A stretch of DNA of 64,000 bases from Plantibacter elymi (nom. nud.) (GTDB taxonomy: Bacteria; Actinomycetota; Actinomycetes; Actinomycetales; Microbacteriaceae), in assembly GCF_900177795.1 (NCBI RefSeq), contig NZ_FXWJ01000001.1:682001-746000 (forward strand), in the 5' to 3' direction. Shown piece after piece: positions 1-8,528 of this stretch; the stretch's first letter is position 1; the number at the start of each line of letters is the position of its first letter. The notes beneath the pieces are model-generated. The model was not told the DNA's origin. It made no database searches and saw nothing but the letters and a program-made list of their open reading frames with translations. A program made the position numbers and the translations under genes.

Positions 1-19
1 CACCGGCGGAGGGCGTCCG

Positions 20-1129
20 ATGACGGTCGAACGCAGCAGCGGGTTCCGGAGGACCGGACCCAGTGGGAGACCCCGGACAGGCGGGACGTCGAGCTACTCC
101 GCGATCCTCGCCGAGGTGAAGTCGGCCGGTCTGCTCCGACGACGCTACGGCTTCTACTGGACGCTGTTCGCCGTGCTCGTGCTGGCCACCGCCGGCTGCT
201 GGGTCGCCTTCGCGTTCCTCGGTGAGTCCTGGCTGCAGCTGTTGGTCGCGGCCGCTCTGGGTGTGCTGTTCACGCAGTTCGCCTTCCTGTCGCACGAGGC
301 CGCGCATCGGCAGGTGTTCGAGTCCCGTGCCTGGAACGACTGGGCGGGCCGCTTCCTCGGAACCTTCCTGGTCGGACTGAGCTACTCGTGGTGGATGAAC
401 AAGCACACCCGTCACCACGGCAACCCCAACACGGTGGGCAAGGACCCCGACATCGAACCCGACACGATCCGCTTCCTGCCCGAGGACGTCGACACCGTGC
501 GGAACCGGGCGGCGAGGATCTTCTACCGTCACCAGGGTTGGTTGTTCTTCCCCCTCCTCACCCTCGAAGGCCTCAACCTGCACTGGCTCGCGATCCGCTC
601 CGTCGTCAGCGGTGTCGGGACGCGGGCCGGCGTGCGCGACCGGGTGATCGAGGGCGTGATGCTCGTCGCACGCTTCGGAATCATCCTCACGGTCGTGTTC
701 TGGTTCCTGCCGTTCGGTATGGCGTGCGCGTTCCTCGGTGTGCAGCTCGCGGTGTTCGGCGTCATGATGGGTGCCTCGTTCGCCCCGAACCACAAGGGGC
801 TGCCGACGATCGCCCATGACGCGAACGTCGACTTCTTCTCCCGGCAAGTCCTGACGTCGCGGAACGTGGCCGGCGGATGGTGGGTGTCGTTCCTCATGGG
901 CGGCCTGAACTACCAGGTCGAGCACCACCTGTTCCCCTCGATGCCGCGCCCCGCGCTCAAGGAGGCTCGACGGCTGGTCCGCGACCACTGCGCCGCGCTC
1001 GACGTCCCCTACACGGAGACCACCTTGCTACGCTCCTACGGGATCGTCATCCGTTACCTCAACCGCGTCGGTCTCGGGGCTCGAGACCCGTTCGCGTGTC
1101 CGCTCGTCGCCGAGCTCCGCATCCACTGA
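20..1129 (+). CDS. Membrane fatty acid desaturase
   Basis: Integral-membrane acyl-lipid/acyl-CoA desaturase of the di-iron type, which introduces a double bond into fatty acyl chains at the membrane. All three histidine boxes are visible: HEAAH at residues 92-96, HTRHH at 129-133 and QVEHHLFP at about 299-306. Hydrophobic stretches at about 45-90 and 220-255 fit the usual four-helix topology. The 369-residue length is normal for the family. The first 30 residues are basic and low-complexity, so the true start could be somewhat downstream. It stands alone on this strand, followed 48 bp later by a small membrane protein. The family is clear; regiospecificity cannot be told. Confidence 0.9.
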   Translation: MTVERSSGFRRTGPSGRPRTGGTSSYSAILAEVKSAGLLRRRYGFYWTLFAVLVLATAGCWVAFAFLGESWLQLLVAAALGVLFTQFAFLSHEAAHRQVFESRAWNDWAGRFLGTFLVGLSYSWWMNKHTRHHGNPNTVGKDPDIEPDTIRFLPEDVDTVRNRAARIFYRHQGWLFFPLLTLEGLNLHWLAIRSVVSGVGTRAGVRDRVIEGVMLVARFGIILTVVFWFLPFGMACAFLGVQLAVFGVMMGASFAPNHKGLPTIAHDANVDFFSRQVLTSRNVAGGWWVSFLMGGLNYQVEHHLFPSMPRPALKEARRLVRDHCAALDVPYTETTLLRSYGIVIRYLNRVGLGARDPFACPLVAELRIH

Positions 1130-1177
1130 GTCACCATCACCGATCACCATCACCCCACGGAATCAGGAACCCAAGCC

Positions 1178-1333
1178 ATGCAGATCATCATCGTGCTCCT
1201 CGTCATCTGGGCGATCCTCTCCATCGTCGGCTTCGCGCTGAAGGGCCTGCTGTGGCTCGGGATCATCGGCATCGTCCTCATCATCGGCACGATCGTCTTC
1301 GGCGCCATCCGGCGCGCAGCCAGCAAGCGCTAG
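1178..1333 (+). CDS. Small two-helix membrane protein (51 aa)
   Basis: A 51-residue ORF that is almost entirely two hydrophobic helices (MQIIIVLLVIWAILSIVGF and a second stretch rich in Leu/Ile), ending in a basic tail RRAASKR. It begins 48 bp after the desaturase stop and could be co-transcribed with it. Such hydrophobic mini-proteins next to lipid genes are frequent in actinobacteria. The function is unknown; support comes from codon bias and from the hydrophobic pattern with a positive C-terminus. Confidence 0.6.
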   Translation: MQIIIVLLVIWAILSIVGFALKGLLWLGIIGIVLIIGTIVFGAIRRAASKR

Positions 1334-1418
1334 CCCACGGGTGTACTGACGGGAAGATCGCGGGCGTGAAGTTCGACTCGCGGGTCGACACCTGGGACCT
1401 GGGGGACGGTCACACGCT

Positions 1419-1961
1419 CTACGGCTCGTCGTCCCAGGGGACCGGCGTCGTCGTGCCCGACTGCACGTCGCTGCGGAGGATCGCGTAGGCGACCGATGCG
1501 AGTGGCAGTCCGCCGTCGACGGGCCAGCCCTCGCGGTAGTGGGCCTCCTTCACCCAGCCGGCCCGACGGAAGGCACGACGCATGGCGACGTTGTCCTCGC
1601 GGGTCTGCCCTTCGAGCTTGCGGACCGACGGGAACCGCCCGAACACCTCGGTGACAATGACCGGCAGCACCGCTGTTCCGATCCCGCGCCCTCGCGCGTC
1701 CTCGGCGAGCCGCAGGTCGATCAACGCCGCGTCGTCCTCCAGGTCCTCGAGGGTGACGACTCCCACCACCTCGCCGTCTGCGAGTACCCAGCATCCGAAG
1801 GCGCCGGGCCCGTCGACGACGCCGGCCACCAGGCGTGCACGCGCATCCTCAGTTGTCGGTCGCGGTCGCATGTGGAAGGGGAACTCGTGAGTGCTCAAGA
1901 ACTCGACGAACGCGTCGTCGTCCCGAGGGCGCTCCATGGGTTGCAGGCTCAGCTGTGACAT
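1419..1961 (-). CDS. GNAT family N-acetyltransferase
   Basis: About 180 residues with the RimJ/RimL-like GNAT pattern: a GEVVGVVTLEDLEDD strand region, the acetyl-CoA loop LAEDARGRGIGTAVLPV and the late segment NVAMRRAFRRAGWVKE. It would transfer acetyl from acetyl-CoA to an amine; the substrate is unknown. I start at MSQLSLQPM (1961) because residues upstream are low-complexity and translate non-conserved sequence. The next gene upstream on this strand (LuxR type) ends at 2170, leaving a terminator-like hairpin between them, so this gene is probably transcribed on its own. Confidence 0.8.
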   Translation of the reverse strand: MSQLSLQPMERPRDDDAFVEFLSTHEFPFHMRPRPTTEDARARLVAGVVDGPGAFGCWVLADGEVVGVVTLEDLEDDAALIDLRLAEDARGRGIGTAVLPVIVTEVFGRFPSVRKLEGQTREDNVAMRRAFRRAGWVKEAHYREGWPVDGGLPLASVAYAILRSDVQSGTTTPVPWDDEP

Positions 1962-2082
1962 CAGCCCAGTATCGCAAGGTCGCCACGGCGCGTGCCCGAC
2001 CGGAAGCACGGTGCCGGAGGCGCACGCCTATCCAGAGAGCGCAACGGGCCACGCGACGCCCGGCTCCGTGATTACGCTGTTG

Positions 2083-2110
2083 CCCGACAGGACCCTTTCG
2101 CCCTGTCGGG
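2083..2110 (-). terminator. Hairpin downstream of the LuxR-type regulator gene
   Basis: A perfect 9-bp inverted repeat, CCCGACAGG and CCTGTCGGG, around a 10-base loop. It sits 60 bp past the stop of the regulator gene that ends at 2170 on the minus strand. No strong T-run follows on that strand, so termination is inferred from position and stem only. Confidence 0.4.
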
Positions 2111-2169
2111 GTTCCCGGCCGGCTTCCCCTCGATTCCGGCCGGGACCCACCTCACCGCCAGGGCGGACG

Positions 2170-5151
2170 TCAGGGTCGGTCGATGCGTCCGGCGCTCGCC
2201 GTGAGCAATCCACTCGCTCCGGCGACCATCGCGGCCTCGGTCCGGGTCGCCACTCCGAGCTTCCGCAGGATGGCCGAGACATGGACGCTCGCGGTCTTCG
2301 CACTGATGAACAGGCGCTCGCCGATCTGTCGGTTGCTCAGGCCCTCCGAGATGAGCTGCAGCACCTGGCGCTCCCGGGCGGTCAACTCGATGGAGCCGCT
2401 CGTGCCACGCGCTCGGGGGCGGCCGTCGAGGTTCAGCGACGCTCGCTCCGCCAACGCCCGGGCACCGTCGAGCACGAGGCCGGCACCGAGCGTCGTCGCC
2501 TCGGCGACCGCGACGACGAGCGTGTCCTGTGCGCCGGGGCGATCACCGGCGGCCACGCGCGCCTCAGCCAGCCGGAGCGCGGTGTAGGGCGCGAGCACGG
2601 CCGGAGCGAACGGACGCTCGGCCATCGCCCGAGCCGCCTCCCACGCCCCGACGTCGTCACCGGTGCCGTCCGGCCCGCCGAGTTCGGCGTCGACCAGCGC
2701 GCTCCACAGCGGCGCGGTCGGCCAGAAGCGCTCCTCGGCGAGCAGTGCCCGCCAGCGTTCCTCCAGCTGCCGGAGCTGATCGTCGTCGACCCCCGCGAAC
2801 GGGCCGGACGCCACGTCGAGCGTGCCGGTGGCCAGCGCGACACGGACCCGGGCCAGGACGCGGGCCGCGTCCGCCAGCGCCGGCAGGTCGTACGCCGGCA
2901 TCGGGCGGTGGTCCGGTGCATCGAACACGCCGACCCCCGCCGGCGACCAGGCCCCGGCGAGGTCGCCGGCCGCCAGCCCGACCTGCATCACGACGCGGGC
3001 GACACCGAACCGCGTCTGCACCTCCAGGCCGGACAGGGAGAGCATCCCCTTCCGCCACCGGCGGTACATGGTCGCCGCACTCTCGGTGTCGCCTCGCCAG
3101 AGGGTGAGCAGGATCAGCGACTGGCGGAGGTACACCGAGAATGCGAGCGGTGGTTGCAGTGCCAGTGCCCGATGCACCCGTTCCTCCGCCTCGTCCCATC
3201 GCCCGAGCGCCACCAGCGGGTCGACCGCGTTCGACGACAGGATGAGCCCCGAGCTGCGCTCGACACCCAGCTCCTTCGCCCGCGCGACGCCTTCCAATGC
3301 CGACGCGAGCGCGTCCTCGTACGAGCCGAGCAGGTTCGCCATGTCGGACGCGTTCACCCGGTACCGGAGCAGGGCGCTGCCGTCGCCGTCCGCCAGCGTC
3401 TCAGCGGTCGCGAGCATCCTGCTGCCGCTCTCCAGTTCGCCGTGGTGGATGCGCGCGATCCCACCGATGTTCGCGGCGACCGAGGCGTTCCGTGCCGAAC
3501 CGGTGCGGACAGCCTCCCGAGCGGCCTCGTCGGCGTACTCGATCGCCCGCTCCAGCCGTCCGACGATCATGTGCCGCGCGCCGAGACTCGTCAGCAGCAC
3601 CCCGCGCAGGTCGCCGGGGGTGCCCGGCGGGACCCGGTCGAGCGCCTGTTCGAGGAGGTCCACCGAGCCCGGTCGCCCGAGGTTGGCGAGGTAGAAGGCC
3701 TTGTCGCGGAGGAGCTTGGCCTGGTCGAGGTCGTCGCGGTCCTCGGGCGTTGCGAGCACCTCGTCGACCATGGCGATCGCCCGGTCCGTCCAGCCGGCGT
3801 TCCGCAAGGCGCTCGCCGTCCGTCGCATGAGTTCCGAACGCGAGCGGCCGACGAGTGTCGCGGCATCGGGGACCTGGTCCCAGATCTCCAGGAGGCGCTC
3901 GCCGAGCTGCGCCTCCGTGCTGTACGCGTATGCCGCGTGAGCCTGCTCCATGGCGCGGACGGTCGCGGGGAAGGCCCGTCCGAAGTCGCGGGCGAGCATC
4001 CAGTGGTGCGACACCGCGGCAGCGACCGGCTCGCCACCGACGCCTGCCTCCAGCGCCTCGGCGAACCCCGCATGGAACCGGCTCCGTTCGCCGGGCAGCA
4101 GATCGTCGTGGATCGCCTCCCGGACCAGTGCGTGTCGGAACTCGTACGTGGTGGCGTCCGCGACGAGGACGTTCGACCCGATCGCCTCCCGCACACCGGT
4201 GTCGAGAGCATCGGGCCCGCCCGCGAACACCCGTTCCAGGAGGGCGTGCTCGACGCAGACGCCACCGGCCGAGATCACGCGCAGCAGTTGTTGGGTCGTG
4301 GGCGCGAGTCGCTCGTAGCGCGCGAGCAGGAGTTCGCGGAGCGTGTCCGGGAGTTCGTCGCCGTCGCCGTCGCGGTCCTGGTCGAGCCCGAGCAGCTCCT
4401 CGACGAAGAACGGGACGCCCTCGCTCCGCGCGTACACGCTGTCGATCGAGACCGTGTCGAGTGACGTGCCACGGATGGCGATCGCCTGGCGGAGCACATC
4501 GCTGCGGCTCAACCGTTCGAGACTGTGCCGCTCGACGCGCCTCGTGCGGTCGAGCTCGGCGAGGAACCCGCGCAACGGGTGTCCGCGGGAGACGTCCTCG
4601 CTCCGGAACGTGAGCACGATCATCACACGATCGCAGGTGAGCGCGCGGACGAGGAATGCGAGCAGACTGAGCGTCGCGCCGTCGGCCCAGTGGACGTCCT
4701 CGACGACGACCACGACGGGCCGGTCGCGAGAGAGCGCCTCGAACAGCACCGCGACGGTCTCGTGGAGCCGCCCGACGCCGCCCTCCCGCTGGTCCTCCGC
4801 ATCAGGACCGAGTGTCGGGAGCAGCGTCGCGAGGGAGGCCTTGCCCGGGCCCGCAGCCTCCAGCACCGCGTCGCGCCCGCGCTGCGCGACGAGGTCCTTC
4901 ATGAGGCCGAGGACCGGTGCGTAGGGCGCGGCGACCTCACCGAGGTCCACGCACTGGCCCGTGATGACGAGCGCCGACGACCGGACCGACCGCGTGAACT
5001 CGGTGAGCAGGCGCGTCTTGCCGATACCGGCCTCGCCGCTCAGGACCACACTGCGTGACTCGCCGGCGGCGACGGCGTCGAACACGGCCTGCAGTGCTCG
5101 GAGATCGGAGGCTCGCCCGATCATCGTCGGGCTGGTGGTGGGCAGGCTCAC
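2170..5151 (-). CDS. LuxR family regulator with AAA ATPase domain (LAL/MalT-like)
   Basis: Large ATP-binding LuxR-type regulator of about 993 residues. The N-terminus has a Walker A motif (GEAGIGKT, about residues 39-46) and a Walker B segment ending EDVHWAD. The long middle is helical and TPR-like. The C-terminal ~60 residues are a LuxR DNA-binding helix-turn-helix (ELTARERQVLQLISEGLSNR). Family members work as signal-responsive activators of nearby or distant operons; the ligand is unknown. The gene is preceded by two in-frame GTG codons (5154 and 5151). The one at 5151 overlaps the stop of the small upstream gene as GTGA, so coupled translation from there is likely. Confidence 0.9.
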   Translation of the reverse strand: MSLPTTSPTMIGRASDLRALQAVFDAVAAGESRSVVLSGEAGIGKTRLLTEFTRSVRSSALVITGQCVDLGEVAAPYAPVLGLMKDLVAQRGRDAVLEAAGPGKASLATLLPTLGPDAEDQREGGVGRLHETVAVLFEALSRDRPVVVVVEDVHWADGATLSLLAFLVRALTCDRVMIVLTFRSEDVSRGHPLRGFLAELDRTRRVERHSLERLSRSDVLRQAIAIRGTSLDTVSIDSVYARSEGVPFFVEELLGLDQDRDGDGDELPDTLRELLLARYERLAPTTQQLLRVISAGGVCVEHALLERVFAGGPDALDTGVREAIGSNVLVADATTYEFRHALVREAIHDDLLPGERSRFHAGFAEALEAGVGGEPVAAAVSHHWMLARDFGRAFPATVRAMEQAHAAYAYSTEAQLGERLLEIWDQVPDAATLVGRSRSELMRRTASALRNAGWTDRAIAMVDEVLATPEDRDDLDQAKLLRDKAFYLANLGRPGSVDLLEQALDRVPPGTPGDLRGVLLTSLGARHMIVGRLERAIEYADEAAREAVRTGSARNASVAANIGGIARIHHGELESGSRMLATAETLADGDGSALLRYRVNASDMANLLGSYEDALASALEGVARAKELGVERSSGLILSSNAVDPLVALGRWDEAEERVHRALALQPPLAFSVYLRQSLILLTLWRGDTESAATMYRRWRKGMLSLSGLEVQTRFGVARVVMQVGLAAGDLAGAWSPAGVGVFDAPDHRPMPAYDLPALADAARVLARVRVALATGTLDVASGPFAGVDDDQLRQLEERWRALLAEERFWPTAPLWSALVDAELGGPDGTGDDVGAWEAARAMAERPFAPAVLAPYTALRLAEARVAAGDRPGAQDTLVVAVAEATTLGAGLVLDGARALAERASLNLDGRPRARGTSGSIELTARERQVLQLISEGLSNRQIGERLFISAKTASVHVSAILRKLGVATRTEAAMVAGASGLLTASAGRIDRP

Positions 5152-5312
5152 CACTCCATGGTCCCACCCTCGTCACCATCGGCCGCGGCCTCCTCGAGTC
5201 GTCGCTCCCGGTGGCGACGCTCCCGCTCGAGGTCCCGCTGGAGTTCCTGCTCGATGAACCGTCTCGTTTCGACGGATGTGAACGGGCTGTAACTGGCGCT
5301 CGTGATCAACAT
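5148..5312 (-). CDS. Small charged protein translationally coupled to the LuxR regulator
   Basis: A 54-residue ORF starting MLITSASYSPFTSVETRRF, preceded by a good ribosome-binding site (GGAGG four bases before ATG). The middle is very rich in Arg/Glu (RDLERERRHRERR), typical of a short soluble helix. Its TGA stop overlaps the GTG start of the LuxR-type gene by four bases (GTGA), so the two are an operon with coupled translation. Function unknown. Confidence 0.6.
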   Translation of the reverse strand: MLITSASYSPFTSVETRRFIEQELQRDLERERRHRERRLEEAAADGDEGGTMEW

Positions 5313-5505
5313 GGTTCCTCCGCTGCGCACGGGGCTCGTGTCCGTGCTCGACCACTCACGTTCCTCGCTGAGGCCACTGTCCTACCTCGGGCAACTGCCC
5401 TAGTTCCGCCGGATGCGCGTCGCTGTGGAGCCGTACGACGGGTTCGCGCCGCCCGATGGCGTACGGTTGCCCTTCGCGCACCATGACCTCATTGAGGACA
5501 TCACG

Positions 5506-5775
5506 ATGGAAAGCAGCACTCTCACGCTCGGCGGGCTCGTCTACGACCTCGACCCGGCTACGATCATCACCACGCTGAAGGACACGATGGAGCGCACCGC
5601 GCTGTCCGGGGGCGGTTTCGTCGACCTCGACGTCGTCGGCGAGGACTCCGCGAGCGTCTTCGTGAGCCCGGGGACGTCGATCTACTTCACGACCAACGAC
5701 GTGTCCGAGGCGCCGCAGGTCGGCCTCAGCCCCGCGGAAGCGGTCGACTGGGAGCTGGGCTTCTACGGTCTCTGA
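5506..5775 (+). CDS. Hypothetical protein (89 aa)
   Basis: Starts MESSTLTLGGLVYDLDPAT and has no signal or membrane segment. The pattern of alternating hydrophobic residues (GGGFVDLDVVGEDSASVFVSP) suggests a small beta-rich fold. Family not recognised. ATG 5506 is preferred because the longer reading frame upstream gives non-protein-like sequence. It converges with the S4-domain gene on the other strand, with a shared terminator hairpin between them. Confidence 0.6.
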   Translation: MESSTLTLGGLVYDLDPATIITTLKDTMERTALSGGGFVDLDVVGEDSASVFVSPGTSIYFTTNDVSEAPQVGLSPAEAVDWELGFYGL

Positions 5776-5790
5776 TCCAGCACAGCTGCT

Positions 5791-5813
5791 GCGTCCGCCT
5801 CAGGGGCGGACGC
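5791..5813. terminator. Bidirectional terminator hairpin
   Basis: A 9-bp perfect stem (GCGTCCGCC / GGCGGACGC) with a 5-base loop lies between two convergent genes and overlaps the last codons of the S4-domain gene. The position suggests it serves both directions. Confidence 0.5.
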
Positions 5814-6027
5814 GGACGCTGCGCCCCTCGAGGGAGACGACGTCGTCGAGCTGCAACTGCCGGCCGCGTCGGCGATCGATCTCGCCGTTGACCCGCACCG
5901 CGCCGTCGGCGATCGCCGCCTTCACGTCTCCGCCGGAGTCGAGCAGACCGGCGAACTTCAGGAACTGCCCGAGTCGGATGCCCTCGCCGCCGATCGGGAC
6001 GTCGGTGATCTGTGTCGGGTTCGTCAT
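5800..6027 (-). CDS. S4 domain RNA-binding protein (YbcJ-like)
   Basis: A 75-residue protein that is nearly all one S4 RNA-binding domain: RLGQFLKFAGLLDSGGDVKA, then GAVRVNGEIDRRRGRQL and LDDVVSLEGRSVRV. The length matches the stand-alone YbcJ/RlbA-type S4 proteins, thought to bind structured RNA such as rRNA. Start MTNPTQITDVP at 6027. It is a single gene convergent with the upstream hypothetical protein. Confidence 0.85.
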   Translation of the reverse strand: MTNPTQITDVPIGGEGIRLGQFLKFAGLLDSGGDVKAAIADGAVRVNGEIDRRRGRQLQLDDVVSLEGRSVRVRP

Positions 6028-6127
6028 CCCCGAATGCTAACAAGGATGCGGTGGCTGGACCGGGGAACAGGATGTGGCTGTACCCTCAGCGGTACCGGGT
6101 CACCGTGACTCGCAAAGGAGCACCATC

Positions 6128-6274
6128 ATGGGCGAGAAGTCCGCACGGAAAGAAGGCGGCAAGACCGCACCGGCGAAGACGCTGAAGGAGAAGCGCACCG
6201 CCAAGGCCGACAAGAAGGCCGGCAATGCGCGTTCGGAGAACACCGACGCAGTCACGCGGGTCAAGAACCGCTAG
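6128..6274 (+). CDS. Small lysine-rich basic protein (48 aa)
   Basis: Begins MGEKSARKEGGKTAPAKTL with an AAAGGAG ribosome-binding site seven bases upstream. It is dominated by Lys/Ala/Arg, lacks hydrophobic core residues and is probably disordered and nucleic-acid-binding. Similar tiny basic proteins are common in actinobacteria with no assigned role. The longer in-frame start at 6074 is rejected because it lacks a binding site and adds unrelated residues. Confidence 0.65.
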   Translation: MGEKSARKEGGKTAPAKTLKEKRTAKADKKAGNARSENTDAVTRVKNR

Positions 6275-6311
6275 TCCTGATCAGCGGCCCAGCGCGGTCG
6301 GTGATGCGCTC

Positions 6312-6343
6312 AGGCGTCTGTCCCCTCACGGAGACGGGCGCCT
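6312..6343 (+). terminator. Terminator after the basic mini-protein gene
   Basis: A long stem of about 14 pairs (AGGCGTCTGTC ... GGGCGCCT, with G-U pairs and one mismatch) and a 4-base loop, followed by a T-rich stretch (TGTTCTGGTCTTC). It lies 37 bp after the stop of the basic protein gene and before the peptidase gene. Confidence 0.5.
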
Positions 6344-6394
6344 GTTCTGGTCTTCAGGCGTCTCCGGGACGAACCGTCCCGCTATCGTCGTGGC

Positions 6395-7591
6395 ATGTCC
6401 GACCTCAGCCCCGGCGACGACGCGCTCGAGCTCGCCCGCCTGCTCATCTCGATCGACTCCGTCAGTCCGAGCCTCGTCCCAGGGGCTCCCGGTGAAGGGC
6501 GGATCGCGGCGGTGATCGCGCAGCGGCTCGAGGGCGCCGGCTTCGTGGTCGACCTCGTTCCCGCACCGGAGGACCCGCAGCGCGTCAGCGTCGTGGCCGT
6601 GCACGCAGGATCGCAGCCGGGTCCGACGGTCGTGTTCAACGGCCATCTCGACACCGTCGGGGTCGAGGGCATGGTCGACCCCTTCAATCCGCGGATCGCG
6701 GACGGCAAGCTCTTCGGGCGCGGCGCCAGCGACATGAAGTCCGGCCTCGCCGGACTGATCGTCGCCGCGGAGCGACTCGCCGCGGCGGACCATCCCGGCA
6801 CGGTCGTCTTCACCGGCGTCGCCGATGAAGAGGACGCGAGCGTGGGGGCCGCTGCCGTCCTCCGACACCTCGCCGATCGTGGTGTGACGGCGGACGTGTG
6901 CCTCATCGCCGAGCCCACCTGGCTGGACCGCATAGCGGCGCACCGGGGGTACGCGGTCGTCGAGGTCACGCTGCAGGGGACGGCCGCGCACTCCTCTCAG
7001 CCTGGCCTGGCCGTCGATGCGATCCGCGCCCTCGGCGCGCTGCTGCACGAGGTGGAGCGGGCCGACGACGAGCTCCATCGGCGACCGGCGCACCCGTTGC
7101 TCGACCACGGTTCGTTCACCACGACGGTGGTCCGGGCGGGGAGCGCTCCGTTCACGATCGCCGCCGACGCGACCCTCGTCATCGAGCGACGCACCCTGCC
7201 GGGTGAATGCGCTGAGGACGCCCTCGTTGAGGTCCAGACGATGCTCGACGCGGTCGCCGCGAGGACGCCTGGTCTCCGCACGGGCGCTCGGCTGACCCAT
7301 CAGCGCGAGGCCTGGGAGGCCGACGAACATGGGCCGGCTGCGCGGTTCGCCGGTGTCCTCGAGGCAGAGCTCTTCCGGGACGCGGAGGCCGTACCGGCGG
7401 CGGTCGGAGCGCCGTACTGGATGGAATCGGCGCTCTGGCAGGCGGCGGGGATCCCGACCGTCGTGTGCGGTCCCGCCGGTGGCGGACTGCACGCGGCGGA
7501 GGAATGGGTCGACCTCGACCAGCTCCGGCGGTTCCCGGAAGCGGTCATCGCCGCGACCCGCGACGCCCTGTCCGGATCGGGCGAGGCATGA
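6395..7591 (+). CDS. M20 family metallopeptidase (ArgE/DapE/CPG2 type)
   Basis: Zinc-dependent amidohydrolase/peptidase of 398 residues. Metal and catalytic motifs are in order: FNGHLDTVGVEG (metal His and Asp), GRGASDMKSG (bridging Asp), ADEEDAS (catalytic Glu pair), IAEPTW, and the C-terminal GGGLHAAEEWV (metal His). A dimerisation lid domain spans about residues 180-290. It probably hydrolyses an N-acyl or peptide-like bond; the exact substrate is unclear. The TGA stop overlaps the ATG of the next gene (ATGA), so it forms an operon with the ketopantoate-reductase-like enzyme. Confidence 0.88.
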   Translation: MSDLSPGDDALELARLLISIDSVSPSLVPGAPGEGRIAAVIAQRLEGAGFVVDLVPAPEDPQRVSVVAVHAGSQPGPTVVFNGHLDTVGVEGMVDPFNPRIADGKLFGRGASDMKSGLAGLIVAAERLAAADHPGTVVFTGVADEEDASVGAAAVLRHLADRGVTADVCLIAEPTWLDRIAAHRGYAVVEVTLQGTAAHSSQPGLAVDAIRALGALLHEVERADDELHRRPAHPLLDHGSFTTTVVRAGSAPFTIAADATLVIERRTLPGECAEDALVEVQTMLDAVAARTPGLRTGARLTHQREAWEADEHGPAARFAGVLEAELFRDAEAVPAAVGAPYWMESALWQAAGIPTVVCGPAGGGLHAAEEWVDLDQLRRFPEAVIAATRDALSGSGEA

Positions 7592-8484
7592 TGCCCGGGG
7601 GACTCGACCGCGTCGCGGTGATCGGGCCGGGTGCGATCGGCACCGTGGTCGCCGCAGCGCTCCACGAACAGGGACGGACGCCGTTCATCGCGGGGCGGTC
7701 GAAACGGCCGGAACTCCAGCTCCAGGTCGACGACGAGACGCTGACGGTCCCCGGGCCGGTCCACACCGATCCGGCGGAGTCTCCGGGCACCGCGGACCTC
7801 GTCTTCCTGGCGGTCAAGGCGACCCAGACGGCCGCCGCTGCGGACTGGCTCGCCGCGCTGTGCGGCCCGGAGACGGTCGTATGCGTCCTGCAGAACGGCG
7901 TCGAGCAACGCGAGATGGTGGAGCCACTCGTCCGAGCGGGAACGGTCGTCCCTGCGGTCGTCTGGTTCCCGGCCACCCGTGAGCTCGGCGGTCCGGTCAC
8001 CCTGCTGAGCCCGCCGCGCCTGTCCCTGCCGGAGGCACCCGGTGCCATCGTCGTCGAGGACGTGTTGCGCGGCTCCCGCTGCGCCGTCGAGGTCTCGACC
8101 GACTTCACGACCCTCGCCTGGCGCAAGCTCCTGCAGAACGCCGCCGCCGGCCTCATGGCGTTGACCGGACGCCGATCCGGCATGTACCGGCGCGACGACA
8201 TCGGCCGCTTGATGCTCGGCTACCTCGAGGAGTGCGCGGCCGTCGCGCGCGCGGAGGGTGCGCAGTTGACCGACGACGAACCTCGACGGCTCCTCGACCA
8301 GTTCCGAACCGCCCCGGTCGACCGCGGGACGTCGATCCTCGCCGACCGCGAACAGGGGCGACCGCTCGAATGGGACGTCCGCAACGCGGTGATCCAGCGG
8401 CGGGGGATCGTGCACGGCATCCCCACGCCGATCAGCGACGTCGTCGTGCCGTTGCTCGCCGCGGCGAGCGATGGACCCGGCTGA
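7588..8484 (+). CDS. Ketopantoate reductase family (PanE/ApbA) oxidoreductase
   Basis: A 298-residue NADPH-dependent reductase of the 2-dehydropantoate 2-reductase superfamily. The N-terminus carries the Rossmann motif VIGPGAIGTVVA. LVFLAVKATQT is the typical second motif, and the C-terminal domain begins near TLAWRKLLQNAAAG with the family's catalytic Lys. ATG 7588 overlaps the peptidase stop. Pairing with an M20 peptidase rather than pantothenate genes makes a specialised role possible, so no gene symbol is given. Confidence 0.85.
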   Translation: MMPGGLDRVAVIGPGAIGTVVAAALHEQGRTPFIAGRSKRPELQLQVDDETLTVPGPVHTDPAESPGTADLVFLAVKATQTAAAADWLAALCGPETVVCVLQNGVEQREMVEPLVRAGTVVPAVVWFPATRELGGPVTLLSPPRLSLPEAPGAIVVEDVLRGSRCAVEVSTDFTTLAWRKLLQNAAAGLMALTGRRSGMYRRDDIGRLMLGYLEECAAVARAEGAQLTDDEPRRLLDQFRTAPVDRGTSILADREQGRPLEWDVRNAVIQRRGIVHGIPTPISDVVVPLLAAASDGPG

Positions 8485-8528
8485 ACCGCGGCGGTGGTGG
8501 GATCGAGCGCTTCGATAAGGTCGAAGGC

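Noticed and set aside
1891-4464. A long plus-strand open frame of 857 codons
   Set aside because: It is antisense to the LuxR-type regulator; the GC-rich codon bias opens frames on the other strand. Its sequence is Arg/Gly-rich without any motif.
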